This document shows, piece by piece, positions 8,239 to 16,423 of a stretch of 64,000 nucleotides of DNA. The DNA is from JAAFIP01 sp043728315 (GTDB taxonomy: Bacteria > Pseudomonadota > Gammaproteobacteria > Burkholderiales > Burkholderiaceae_C), in NCBI GenBank assembly GCA_043728315.1, contig JAYTMT010000002.1:1-64000 (forward strand). Direction: 5' to 3'. How positions within the stretch are numbered: position 1 is the stretch's first letter; each line of letters begins with the position of its first letter. The position numbers and the translations under genes are program-made. The notes beneath the pieces are model-generated. The model did not search any database and had not been told where the DNA came from. It was given only the letters and a program-made list of their open reading frames with translations.

Positions 8239-8963
8239 GCGGTGCTCCCCGTGCTGCTTGTTTGTCCAGCAGCGTGGCTAAGCGTTGATCTGGCAACTTG
8301 GTTAGCCGCCACCAGCGTATGGCGCAGCGTTTCAAAGCCCGGCGCACTGATCTCCACCACATCGCCCGCGTGCGCCAGTGGCGCGTCAAACGGGCAGCCG
8401 GGCATCAGCACATCGCCCGCGCGTAAATCAGCAAACTCCGATACATCGGCAATCAGCTGCTCCGCGCTGCGCAGCATCTGCGCGTAGCCAATGCTTTGCA
8501 CCAGCACGCCATTGATGCGCACTTGCAGCTTCAAATCAGCCAATGCATCCAATGGTGCTGTGTGCGGCGCGGCCACGGCTAAAAATCCATCCACACATTT
8601 GGTCTTCACAGGGGGGCGGTAAAAGCTAGCGTGGGGTATGGTGATGTCATTCATCAGCCCTAATGCTACTGAATGTGGAGCACTATATGACGACTTGACG
8701 CTGATATTATGCAAAAAAACCATAAAAATACTGGCCCTGACCAGCACGGCCTCTGTGTCACACGGAATCACAATGGTTGCGCCATTGGCGCTAAAAGTAT
8801 TGGCCGTTTTGATAAACAGCACCGCCGCTTTAGGCGGCGCGCCATAGGGTTTGCCATGCATCTGCGAGGCCAGCGCCGTATGTTCACAGGGGAAATTCAT
8901 CAGCGAGCCGTAGACGGTGCCGCTGGGGAGCCAAGGTGAATCAGAGTTTGAATGTTCGGACAT
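8235..8963 (-). CDS. hpaG1: HpaG N-terminal subunit (FAH-like)
   Basis: About 242 residues from the ATG at 8963; an in-frame start at 8984 adds seven residues. APPKAAVLFIK, NDITIPHASFYRPPVKTKC and LRAGDVLMPG identify the N-terminal half of the 4-hydroxyphenylacetate isomerase/decarboxylase. Between them, where homologues carry a VGKTATKV-like strand and loop, this protein reads LHNISVKSSYSAPHSVA, encoded by the dispersed repeat copy J. Length is almost unchanged, so the repeat seems to have overwritten native sequence. The catalytic metal site is in the other subunit, so function may survive. This is the first gene of the hpa run; no clear Shine-Dalgarno is seen. Confidence 0.82.
   Translation of the reverse strand: MSEHSNSDSPWLPSGTVYGSLMNFPCEHTALASQMHGKPYGAPPKAAVLFIKTANTFSANGATIVIPCDTEAVLVRASIFMVFLHNISVKSSYSAPHSVALGLMNDITIPHASFYRPPVKTKCVDGFLAVAAPHTAPLDALADLKLQVRINGVLVQSIGYAQMLRSAEQLIADVSEFADLRAGDVLMPGCPFDAPLAHAGDVVEISAPGFETLRHTLVAANQVARSTLSHAAGQTSSTGSTA
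8664..8712 (-). repeat. Dispersed palindromic repeat, diverged copy J inside hpaG1
   Basis: On the minus strand it reads cataatatcagcgtcaagt then cgtcatatagtgct. This matches the family core gtcagcgtcatatggtcatattgygct with a few changes. It is read in frame as part of hpaG1. Confidence 0.6.
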
Positions 8964-9073
8964 GAGTCGATTGTAGGTACACAAACTTCTATTGAAGACG
9001 CGCGAGCAGCAGCATAAAAAGCATACTTATGTAATATAGTGCTGTTTTGCAACCATCAAGTTTAGGATTAGTC

Positions 9074-10645
9074 ATGCCTTATCTTTCTATCAAAAATACG
9101 CTTAACCGAACATTAGTTTCAAGCGCTAAATTAAGTGTAGTAGCTGTCAGTCTCATGGCCTTAAGTTTGGCTGCACAAGCGCCAATAGATGTGCGCGTTG
9201 CCTTGGTTATTGGCAATGCCGCTTATCCAGGAACTATGGCGTTAAAAAACCCTGCTAATGATGCTGTAGCGATGTCTGCTGCACTCAAAGCCCTTGGATT
9301 CACGGTGATAGAAGCCAAAGATGCCAGTCGTGCGCAAATGGAAGATGCAATTCAAAAAATGTTTGGCAGCCTCAAAGGGCGTCAGGGTATTGGCATGTTG
9401 TATTACGCAGGGCACGGCTTGCAAGTTGATTGGAAAAACTATATGGTGCCCATAGACGCAAAAATGCAAACTGCTAAAGATGTCCCAGCGCAGACAGTAG
9501 ATGTGGGCGATGTGGTGGATGCACTGAAAGCGGCGGGAAGCCGCATGAACATCATCGTGCTTGACGCATGCCGCGACAATCCGTTTGCGGAAAAAGGGGC
9601 TAAGGGCTTAGCGCCAGTGGACGCGCCCCCTGGCACGTTCATGGCTTATGCAACAGCGCCGGGCAATGTGGCCGAGGATGGCAGTGGAGAAAACGGGCTC
9701 TACACCAAGCACTTGCTTGCTGAGCTGCAAAAGCCTGTAAGCATTGAAAATGTATTCAAGCGTGTGCGCTTTGCGGTGCGCAAAGACAGCGCAGGGCGAC
9801 AAATACCGTGGGAAAGCACCAGCTTAGAAGATGACTTTTCCTTTGCTGCGAATAAGTCTGTGGCAAAGGTATCTATGGGTGCGCAGCGTGATGCAGACTT
9901 TGCTGAGCAAAAGGCAGAGTGGGATCGGATCAAAGACTCCAAAAACGCAGCTGATTTTTATACATTTTTAATCAAATTTCCTAGCGGCCTACTGGCAGAA
10001 ATTGCCCAATTGAAACTTGAAAAAGTGGCAATTACGGCTGTAGAAGTGCAGCCACCAAAAGGTGAAGTTGCTCAACCGCGCTTAGTAGATAAGCTCAAAG
10101 TGGGGGACGAATGGACCACTGAAGAGTCGGATGTTATGGGGTCAGGTTTTTTTGGTTCTAGCAGTTCGAGCACACACATTTACAAAGTTACTGAGCAAAA
10201 GGGCGACATACTATCTGTCAAGCGCGGAGGATTGGCTACATTTTTCTACACCCCCAGTGGCGCATATGCTGGGCTTGACCAGCCATTGGTTCCTACGGTC
10301 ACCTACGATCCGCCGATTCCTATGATGCCATCTGGGGCATTTCAAGTTGGCTACAAAGCCTCTTCACGCTCAAGCAGTGTACGCAGTGGCTCAGTAGTCG
10401 GAGGATTTGATGCCAATATTCATGTGCTGGCGCGTGAAAAAATAACGACCAAAATGGGAACATTTGATGCTTATAAAATTGAAATTCGAGCCAACGCAGC
10501 GGGCGCTTTAGGCGGCGCGATCGAGACAGTTTTCACCAAATGGTTTGAACCAAATTCTGCCATTCCCTTGCGTGAGGTAGTTGAAATAGCTGCAACACGG
10601 CGGCGCATCGTTAAAGACACAGTATCAATTAAGCGCGCAAGTTAA
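9074..10645 (+). CDS. Secreted caspase-family (C14, metacaspase-like) protease with C-terminal beta domain
   Basis: This 523-residue protein has a signal peptide ending near SLAAQA, and a p20-like caspase domain (about 38-270) starting VALVIGNAAY. The dyad is intact: His114 in YYAGHGLQ and Cys166 in LDACRDNPF. Next is a helical linker with WDRIKDSKNAADFYTFL, then a beta-rich domain (about 345-520) with VGDEW and ITTKMGTFDAYKIE. It is a close paralogue of the caspase at 53963. The ATG at 9074 is preferred to one nine codons upstream because AGGA precedes it and it gives a clean signal peptide. It stands alone, divergent from the hpa operon. Substrate is unknown; these enzymes usually cut after Arg or Lys. 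Confidence 0.88.
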   Translation: MPYLSIKNTLNRTLVSSAKLSVVAVSLMALSLAAQAPIDVRVALVIGNAAYPGTMALKNPANDAVAMSAALKALGFTVIEAKDASRAQMEDAIQKMFGSLKGRQGIGMLYYAGHGLQVDWKNYMVPIDAKMQTAKDVPAQTVDVGDVVDALKAAGSRMNIIVLDACRDNPFAEKGAKGLAPVDAPPGTFMAYATAPGNVAEDGSGENGLYTKHLLAELQKPVSIENVFKRVRFAVRKDSAGRQIPWESTSLEDDFSFAANKSVAKVSMGAQRDADFAEQKAEWDRIKDSKNAADFYTFLIKFPSGLLAEIAQLKLEKVAITAVEVQPPKGEVAQPRLVDKLKVGDEWTTEESDVMGSGFFGSSSSSTHIYKVTEQKGDILSVKRGGLATFFYTPSGAYAGLDQPLVPTVTYDPPIPMMPSGAFQVGYKASSRSSSVRSGSVVGGFDANIHVLAREKITTKMGTFDAYKIEIRANAAGALGGAIETVFTKWFEPNSAIPLREVVEIAATRRRIVKDTVSIKRAS

Positions 10646-10666
10646 AAGAGATTTGAGCCAATAAAG

Positions 10667-10696
10667 CTGTACATAAATGCAGTATCATTACTGCAT
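10667..10696 (+). promoter_or_regulatory. LexA-like box and palindrome at the radA start
   Basis: CTGT-acataaat-GCAG (10667-10682) differs by one base from the CTGT-N8-ACAG LexA consensus. It overlaps an 8-bp-arm palindrome, ATGCAGTA-tcat-TACTGCAT (10677-10696), whose right arm contains the radA start codon. This suggests damage-inducible or autoregulated expression, but it is a sequence match only. Confidence 0.35.
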
Positions 10697-12074
10697 GGCC
10701 AAAGACAAAACCCTTTTTACCTGCTCCGAATGCGGCGGCACATCGCACCGCTGGCTGGGCAAGTGCCCCAGCTGCAATGCATGGAACACCATGGTTGAAT
10801 CCACGGCAGCCAGCAGCGAGCCTGCTAAAAACCGCTTTGCTTCGCTCACCGCTGCCGCGCCCGTGCTGGCGCTGTGCGACATTGAGGCCACTGATTTTGA
10901 CCGCACGCCCACGGGGCAAGACGAGCTAGACCGCGTGCTAGGCGGCGGCATTGTGGAAGGCGGCGTGGTGCTGATTGGCGGGGATCCGGGCATTGGCAAA
11001 TCCACGCTGCTTTTGCAAGCGCTGGATTCGCTGCAACGCGGCGGGCAAAACACGCTGTATGTGACGGGCGAGGAAAGCGGCGCGCAGGTGGCGCTGCGCT
11101 CGCGGCGGCTGGGCATTGTGGCCAGCCAAGTCAAGGTGATGGCTGAAACGCAACTTGAGAAGATTTTGGCCACGCTGGCCGAGCATTCGCCCGATATTGC
11201 GGTGATTGACTCCATCCAAACCGTGTATTCCGACCAGCTGACCAGCGCGCCGGGCTCGGTGGCGCAGGTGCGCGAGTGCGCGGCCCACCTCACGCGCTTT
11301 GCCAAAAGCTCGGGCACAGCCATTGTGTTGGTTGGCCACGTGACCAAAGAAGGCACGCTGGCCGGCCCGCGTGTGCTGGAGCACATGGTGGACACGGTGC
11401 TGTATTTTGAAGGCGACACGCATTCGAGCTTTCGCCTGGTGCGCGCCATTAAAAACCGCTTTGGCGCTGTGAATGAAATTGGCGTGTTCGCCATGACAGA
11501 AAAGGGTCTGAAGGGCGTGAGCAATCCCAGCGCCATATTCCTGAGTCAACACTCTGAGCCGGTGCCCGGTAGCTGCGTGATGGTCACATTAGAGGGCACG
11601 CGGCCGATGCTGGTGGAAATTCAGGCGCTGGTAGACAGCGGCGGGCCCTCGCCACGGCGACTCTCCGTGGGGCTGGACAAAGACCGCTTGGCCATGCTGC
11701 TGGCCGTGCTGCACCGCCACGCGGGCGTGGCCTGCATGGACCAAGACGTGTTTGTCAACGCCGTGGGTGGCGTGCGCATCACCGAGCCCGCTGCTGACTT
11801 GGCCGTGATGCTTGCCATTAGCAGCAGCCTGCGTGGCAAGCCCCTGCCCAAAGGCTTTTTAGCTTTTGGCGAGGTGGGCTTGGCTGGCGAGGTGCGCCCC
11901 GCGCCGCGCGGCCAAGAGCGGCTTAAAGAAGCTGCAAAGCTAGGCTTTAGCGTGGCCATAGTCCCCAAAGCCAATGCACCCAAAAAGTCCCAAGCCAAAG
12001 AGTTTGAAGGCCTGACCATCCACGCCGTGGAGCGGGTAGACGAGGCGATGAATTTGCTACGCACGCTGCAATGA
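10695..12074 (+). CDS. radA: DNA repair protein RadA/Sms
   Basis: This 459-residue RecA-related branch-migration helicase processes recombination intermediates. It shows the N-terminal zinc finger (CSECGG...CPSCNAW), Walker A GGDPGIGKSTLL, the RadA-specific KNRFGAVNEIG motif, and the C-terminal Lon-like domain ending in a LAGEVRP stretch. The start MAKDKTLFTC is chosen over one six codons upstream because it matches the family. The gene follows the caspase gene by 49 bases with a palindrome across its start, and ends next to a dispersed repeat in a convergent gap. Confidence 0.95.
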   Translation: MAKDKTLFTCSECGGTSHRWLGKCPSCNAWNTMVESTAASSEPAKNRFASLTAAAPVLALCDIEATDFDRTPTGQDELDRVLGGGIVEGGVVLIGGDPGIGKSTLLLQALDSLQRGGQNTLYVTGEESGAQVALRSRRLGIVASQVKVMAETQLEKILATLAEHSPDIAVIDSIQTVYSDQLTSAPGSVAQVRECAAHLTRFAKSSGTAIVLVGHVTKEGTLAGPRVLEHMVDTVLYFEGDTHSSFRLVRAIKNRFGAVNEIGVFAMTEKGLKGVSNPSAIFLSQHSEPVPGSCVMVTLEGTRPMLVEIQALVDSGGPSPRRLSVGLDKDRLAMLLAVLHRHAGVACMDQDVFVNAVGGVRITEPAADLAVMLAISSSLRGKPLPKGFLAFGEVGLAGEVRPAPRGQERLKEAAKLGFSVAIVPKANAPKKSQAKEFEGLTIHAVERVDEAMNLLRTLQ

Positions 12075-12080
12075 TTTCTA

Positions 12081-12119
12081 AAATAATAGCAAATTATGAC
12101 CATATGACGCTGACATTGA
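12081..12119 (-). repeat. Dispersed palindromic repeat, copy G in convergent gap
   Basis: On the minus strand it reads caatgtcagcgtcatatg then gtcataatttgctatt. It occupies the 46-base gap between the 3' ends of radA and the DUF4143 gene. The hairpin could serve as a bidirectional terminator, which is inference. Confidence 0.8.
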
Positions 12120-12120
12120 C

Positions 12121-13317
12121 CTAATTCTCTATAAAACTCTGAATTCCAACCACTTCAATCCCGTCCCGCAGGTAGTTTTCATTGCCTCCATACACCACCA
12201 TTTTGCGCTCTACCCGCTCGCCCAGTAGCTTGCCCACTTGGTGGATGCTTTTGGCAAAATCCGAATGGTAGGTTTGCCCAGACTTGATCTCCACTAAACC
12301 TAAGCGACCGGGTGCTAGGCCGTTTTCCACCACCAAATCTACCTCTACGTCATTGCTGTCGCGCCAGTAGTGCAGGCGCGCCCGTTCACCTTTGTTTTCA
12401 AAATGCTTGGAAAATTCGGAGACCACCAAATTTTCAAACAAATGTCCACGCAAGGGGTGGGTCGCTATTTGCGATGCATCGTTGATGCCCATTAGCCATG
12501 CCGCCAATCCAGTATCGTAAAAATACAGCTTGGGCGATTTGACCAAGCGCTTGCCCAGATTTTCAAACCAAGGCGGCAGCAGGAACACAACAAAACCCAT
12601 TTCTAGCAAACCGATCCAAGAGGCGATGGTGGGCTGGGAAACGCCCACATCGTTGGCCAAACTCTGGTAATTGAGGATTTGCCCCACTCGCCCAGCACAC
12701 AGCCGCACCATGCGGCGAAACTCTGCGATATTGCGCAAGGCCACCAGCTCGCGCAAGTCGCGTTGGATATAGGTTTCAAAGTAGTCATTGAAAAAATCAG
12801 CGGGTGCAATGCCACGCGCGTGCAGCGCTGGGTATCCACCAGCGTGCAGCAGGCGCGGCGTGTCACTTGGCTGACCAGCAGCGCGCAGCTCGTGCATCGA
12901 CAGTGGCAACAACCGCAGCACGGCCGTGCGGCCAGCTAGAGACTGGCGCACCGAGGCAATCAATTCAAACTGGTGGCTGCCAGTGAGGATAAATTTGCGA
13001 GCATCCGTGCTGTTCTTTTGTGCAAGTTGACCAAAACTCCAGGTATCAACCAGCACTTGCACCGAAGATAAAATATCGGGCAAACGTTGCACTTCGTCCA
13101 AAATAGCACCCTGCGGAAACTGCGCCAAAAAACCACGCGGATCAGTTTGTGCAAAGAGTCGTGTGTTGGCATCCTCAAGGTTGACATAGGGCAAATGGGG
13201 AAAAGCTTGTCTGCACAATGTGGTTTTGCCAGACTGGCGCGGCCCCGTGAGCGTGACCACTGGATAGGGCTCAGCACGGCGTTTGAGCGTGTCCATTAAT
13301 AAACGTTGGAAGGCCAT
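12121..13317 (-). CDS. ATPase of the AAA_14/DUF4143 family
   Basis: This 398-residue protein has Walker A LTGPRQSGKTTL, Walker B GAILDEVQRLP, the sensor-like FILTGSHQFELIASVRQS, and the C-terminal DUF4143 domain with YFYDTGLAAWL and VDLVVENG, a PD-(D/E)XK-like segment. Members are common in mobile gene pools and their cellular role is not settled. It is monocistronic, convergent with radA. The start gives MAFQRLLMDTLKRR, the usual N-terminus of the family. Confidence 0.88.
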   Translation of the reverse strand: MAFQRLLMDTLKRRAEPYPVVTLTGPRQSGKTTLCRQAFPHLPYVNLEDANTRLFAQTDPRGFLAQFPQGAILDEVQRLPDILSSVQVLVDTWSFGQLAQKNSTDARKFILTGSHQFELIASVRQSLAGRTAVLRLLPLSMHELRAAGQPSDTPRLLHAGGYPALHARGIAPADFFNDYFETYIQRDLRELVALRNIAEFRRMVRLCAGRVGQILNYQSLANDVGVSQPTIASWIGLLEMGFVVFLLPPWFENLGKRLVKSPKLYFYDTGLAAWLMGINDASQIATHPLRGHLFENLVVSEFSKHFENKGERARLHYWRDSNDVEVDLVVENGLAPGRLGLVEIKSGQTYHSDFAKSIHQVGKLLGERVERKMVVYGGNENYLRDGIEVVGIQSFIEN

Positions 13318-13391
13318 ATCTTGACTATTTTATGCAATTTCAAAGTTATACTTTATTTTTACATAAATCTGACTCAGTGACAATACCCCCC

Positions 13392-13787
13392 ATGAAATTC
13401 CAAACCCCTCTTATCTGGGCATGCGGCGCGCTGCTAATTGCCATGTCTTACAAGCAATTTGGCTGGGGCGGCGTGGCGCTGGTGGTGGGGGGCATTGTGT
13501 TTTGGATGCTGCTGCACTTCTCGCGCATGATGACCGTGCTCAAGCGCGCCGCCGCCGCGCCCATGGGCCACGTGGCCAGCGCGGTCATGCTCAACGCCAA
13601 GCTCAAACCAGGAGTCACGCTCTTGCACGTTACCGCCATGACCAAAAGCTTAGGCGCGCTGCAAACCGAGAAAGACGCGCAGCCCGAGGTATACCGCTGG
13701 ACAGATACCGCAGGCTCGCACGTCACCTGCACCTTTGTGGGCGGCAAATTGACCGAGTATGCGCTGTGGCGGCCTGAGCAGAGCTAA
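13392..13787 (+). CDS. Small membrane protein of unknown function
   Basis: About 131 residues from the ATG at 13392; an earlier in-frame ATG at 13332 would add 20 residues. Two adjacent transmembrane segments lie near the N-terminus (LIWACGALLIAMSY and GVALVVGGIVFWMLLHF), followed by a soluble C-terminal part with VYRWTDTAGSHVTCTF. I do not recognise a named family. The C-terminal part resembles small beta domains that read as a tagged envelope module, but this is weak. Confidence 0.6.
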   Translation: MKFQTPLIWACGALLIAMSYKQFGWGGVALVVGGIVFWMLLHFSRMMTVLKRAAAAPMGHVASAVMLNAKLKPGVTLLHVTAMTKSLGALQTEKDAQPEVYRWTDTAGSHVTCTFVGGKLTEYALWRPEQS

Positions 13788-13954
13788 CGCCCTCGTATCA
13801 AGTGCGCAGCGCTTGGGTGTATGGTGTCGCCCTAGGGTAATAGGCGTGTGAAACCTTGCCGAGCGAAACCACTGGCCGCGCAAAACGCCAGCCCACTCGC
13901 GCGTAAAATCAAGCCCTTAAGACAAACCCCTGCCAACCCCCCAAGGAACACCCC

Positions 13955-14896
13955 ATGTCAGCAGCACCCACCTCTATGTCCGACCGCGACGGCAAAATCT
14001 GGATGGACGGCCAGATGGTTGAATGGCGCGATGCCAAAATCCATGTGCTCACCCACACCCTGCACTACGGCTGCGGCGCGTTTGAGGGCGTGCGCGCCTA
14101 CCATTTGGCCGACGGCAGCACAGGCATTTTTCGCCTAGAAGAGCACACCGAGCGCCTGTTTAACAGCGCCAAAATCCTGCGCATGAAAATCCCGTTCACC
14201 CAAGAACAGGTCATGCAAGCCCAGCTCGACGTGGTGCGCGTGAACAACTTGCCCAGCTGCTACATCCGCCCGCTCACCTGGATTGGCGACAAAAAACTCG
14301 GCGTGTCGCCCAAAGGCAACGATATCCACCTCATGGTGGCTGCGTGGCCTTGGGGTGCGTATTTGGGCGACGAAGGCCTCAAGCGCGGTATTCGCGTCAA
14401 AACCAGCAGCTTCACCCGCCACCACGTCAACATCACCATGATCCACGCCAAGGCGGTGAGCAACTACACCAACTCGATTTTGGCCAACATGGAAGCCACC
14501 GACGAAGGCTACGACGAAGCCCTGCTGCTCGATCCGCAAGGCTTTGTGTCTGAGGGCGCAGGGGAGAATGTGTTTGTAGTGCGCAAAGGCGTGGTCTACA
14601 CGCCTGATTCGAGCGCTGGCGCACTCAATGGCATCACCCGCAACACCATTTTCTCGATTTGCAAAGACCTGGGCATCGACATCAAAGAAAAGCCCATCAC
14701 CCGCGATGAAATCTACATTGCCGACGAAGCCTTCTTCAGCGGCACCGCGGCCGAGGTCACCCCCATCCGCGAGCTAGACCGCATTGAGATTGGCGCGGGC
14801 TCGCGCGGCCCCATTACCGAGAAAATCCAAGCCGCCTTCTTTGACATCGTCAACGGCCGCAACCCCAAATACGCCGCTTGGCTGAGCAAGGTCTAA
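13955..14896 (+). CDS. ilvE: Branched-chain amino acid aminotransferase
   Basis: This 313-residue PLP-dependent class IV aminotransferase catalyses the last step of Val, Leu and Ile synthesis. Landmarks are LHYGCGAFEGVRAY, the lysine region NITMIHAKAVSNYTNS, GAGENVFVV, and GALNGITRNTI with FFSGTAAEVTPI. AAGGA lies 7 bases before the ATG, supporting this start. It is followed by a zinc-finger gene after 3 bases and then waaF, a common order in Comamonadaceae-like genomes. Confidence 0.95.
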   Translation: MSAAPTSMSDRDGKIWMDGQMVEWRDAKIHVLTHTLHYGCGAFEGVRAYHLADGSTGIFRLEEHTERLFNSAKILRMKIPFTQEQVMQAQLDVVRVNNLPSCYIRPLTWIGDKKLGVSPKGNDIHLMVAAWPWGAYLGDEGLKRGIRVKTSSFTRHHVNITMIHAKAVSNYTNSILANMEATDEGYDEALLLDPQGFVSEGAGENVFVVRKGVVYTPDSSAGALNGITRNTIFSICKDLGIDIKEKPITRDEIYIADEAFFSGTAAEVTPIRELDRIEIGAGSRGPITEKIQAAFFDIVNGRNPKYAAWLSKV

Positions 14897-14899
14897 GCG

Positions 14900-15100
14900 A
14901 TGAAAGCCATCGAACTCAAAGCCACCGACCTGAACCCACTGGGCGGCGTGCACTGCCCCAACAAACTCGCAGGCATGGAGCTGGCCAGCTCCCACCCCAA
15001 GGTGTTTTTAGACATCAGCCAAAGCGGCGAAGCCAAATGCCCCTATTGCGGCACGGTCTACAAGCTCAAAGCGGGTGAGCACGTGGGCGGACACCACTAA
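14900..15100 (+). CDS. Zinc-finger domain protein
   Basis: This 66-residue protein carries CPNKLAGMELASSHPKVFLD followed by AKCPYCGTVYKL and a terminal GGHH. The CPYC pair plus distal Cys and His residues form a likely zinc site. It resembles the short zinc-finger proteins found next to ilvE/waaF in betaproteobacteria and the NDUFS6-like domain family. It starts 3 bases after ilvE and overlaps the waaF start by about 26 bases. Confidence 0.85.
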   Translation: MKAIELKATDLNPLGGVHCPNKLAGMELASSHPKVFLDISQSGEAKCPYCGTVYKLKAGEHVGGHH

Positions 15101-16175
15101 ATTGCTAGCAAACAAGCCGCGCGTGGCAAGGGCCACCAGCGCATTAGTCATTGCACCGCAGTGGATCGGCGACGCGGTGATGACGCAGCCGCTGATTGCC
15201 CGCTTGGCAGCCCGTGGTGAGCGCATCACCGTCGCCGCTCTGCCATGGGTAGCGCCTGTGTACCGCTGCATGCCGCAAGTAAGCGATGTCATCGAGTTGC
15301 CCTTTGCCCACGGCGGCTTGCAGTTCAAAGCGCGCCGCAGCATCGCCAAGCAAATTGCAGGCCGCTTCGATGTGGCCTATGTGCTGCCAAATTCACTTAA
15401 AAGCGCGCTATTGCCGCTATTGGCTGGCATCCCCAAGCGCGTAGGCTACATGGGCGAAGCGCGCATAGGCCTGCTCACCCACCGCCTGCCCAACCCCCCC
15501 AAAGCAAAGCGCCCCCCCATGGTCGCCTTTTATTCAGCGCTCAGCGGCGAGGCGGGGGTAGAGGCTGACCGCCCACGCCTGCAGGTGAGCGACGCACAGG
15601 CCGAGCAGGCAGTGGCTGAGCTAAACGCGCTGCTGCCAGCCCCAGTCCTGCAACGCGGCAGCTACGCAGTATTCGTTCCCGGCGCAGAATACGGCCCGGC
15701 CAAACGCTGGCCCGCCGCCCATTTTGCAGCACTGGCCGCCCAGCTAGGCATGCCGGTATTACTATTCGGCTCAGCCAAAGACGCCCCCCTGTGCGACGAA
15801 ATCGTGGCGCTTGCCCAGCAAGCATCGTCCAAACCCCTGCAAATCTACAATTTAGCAGGAAAAACACCACTTGTCAGCGCCATATGGTCATTGTTCGCTA
15901 GCAAAAGTGTAGTAACCAACGATTCAGGCCTCATGCACGTAGCAGCCGCCCTAGACATCCCCCAAGTCGCCATCTTCGGCTCCAGCAGCCCCCTGCACAC
16001 CCCCCCGCTGAGCAGCGCCGCCCAAGTCATCTGGCTCAAATCCGACCCTACCTACCACCCTGCCCTAGACTGCGCCCCCTGCTTCGAGCGCACCTGCCCC
16101 CTTGGCCACACCCGCTGCTTGGCTGATGTGTCGCCGCAGCGGGTGTTCGGGTTGATGCGGGGTTCAGAGTCTTGA
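15075..16175 (+). CDS. waaF: Lipopolysaccharide heptosyltransferase II
   Basis: This 366-residue GT9-family enzyme adds the second heptose to the LPS inner core at the cytoplasmic face. It shows APQWIGDAVMTQPL, FVPGAEYGPAKRWP and VTNDSGLMHVAAAL. An oddity is the stretch PLVSAIWSLFASKSVV just before TNDSG: it is encoded by a copy of the dispersed repeat yet keeps the length and hydrophobic pattern of homologues. The start is uncertain; the ATG used overlaps the previous gene, and homology begins only near residue 22. Confidence 0.92.
   Translation: MSTWADTTKLLANKPRVARATSALVIAPQWIGDAVMTQPLIARLAARGERITVAALPWVAPVYRCMPQVSDVIELPFAHGGLQFKARRSIAKQIAGRFDVAYVLPNSLKSALLPLLAGIPKRVGYMGEARIGLLTHRLPNPPKAKRPPMVAFYSALSGEAGVEADRPRLQVSDAQAEQAVAELNALLPAPVLQRGSYAVFVPGAEYGPAKRWPAAHFAALAAQLGMPVLLFGSAKDAPLCDEIVALAQQASSKPLQIYNLAGKTPLVSAIWSLFASKSVVTNDSGLMHVAAALDIPQVAIFGSSSPLHTPPLSSAAQVIWLKSDPTYHPALDCAPCFERTCPLGHTRCLADVSPQRVFGLMRGSES
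15871..15914 (+). repeat. Dispersed palindromic repeat, copy F inside waaF
   Basis: It reads ttgtcagcgccatatggtca then ttgttcgctagcaaaagtgtagta. The first 20 bases match the family core exactly and the tail matches copy C. It lies fully inside the conserved C-terminal part of waaF. Confidence 0.85.
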
Positions 16176-16181
16176 TGGCCT

Positions 16182-16340
16182 GAATACCGGACTGCCGGAC
16201 GCAGAGGACGCGAAGGTTACGCAAAGGTTACGCAAAGGACGCAAAAGGGATACCAAAATTGGCTGGAAACTGCTGATTTATATAAAATACTGCCAATGTC
16301 ATCGTCATATCTTCATTGTTTGCTATTGAATTGTTAGTAC
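16182..16340 (+). repeat. Composite repeat: GACGCAAAG-type arm plus palindromic copy E
   Basis: The first half (16182-16265) carries actgccggacgcagaggac and several ttacgcaaagg/gacgcaaaag units. The second half (16279-16339) is dispersed-repeat copy E (aatgtcatcgtcatat...tgctattgaattgttagta). The same two halves occur in the same order at 26368-26511. No gene is seen in 16176-16423; the rest is AT-rich without features I recognise. Confidence 0.75.
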
Positions 16341-16423
16341 TTATTGTTTTTAATTGACTAAAGATGAGCAGGCATATGGCGTTCCGCAACATGGGCGTGT
16401 AAGAGGTAAATATGTGGCGCAGG

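Noticed and set aside
9020..9050. Possible further copy of the dispersed repeat (aatatagtgct) upstream of the 9-kb metacaspase
   Set aside because: Only about ten bases fit and the central core is absent, so it cannot be separated from chance.
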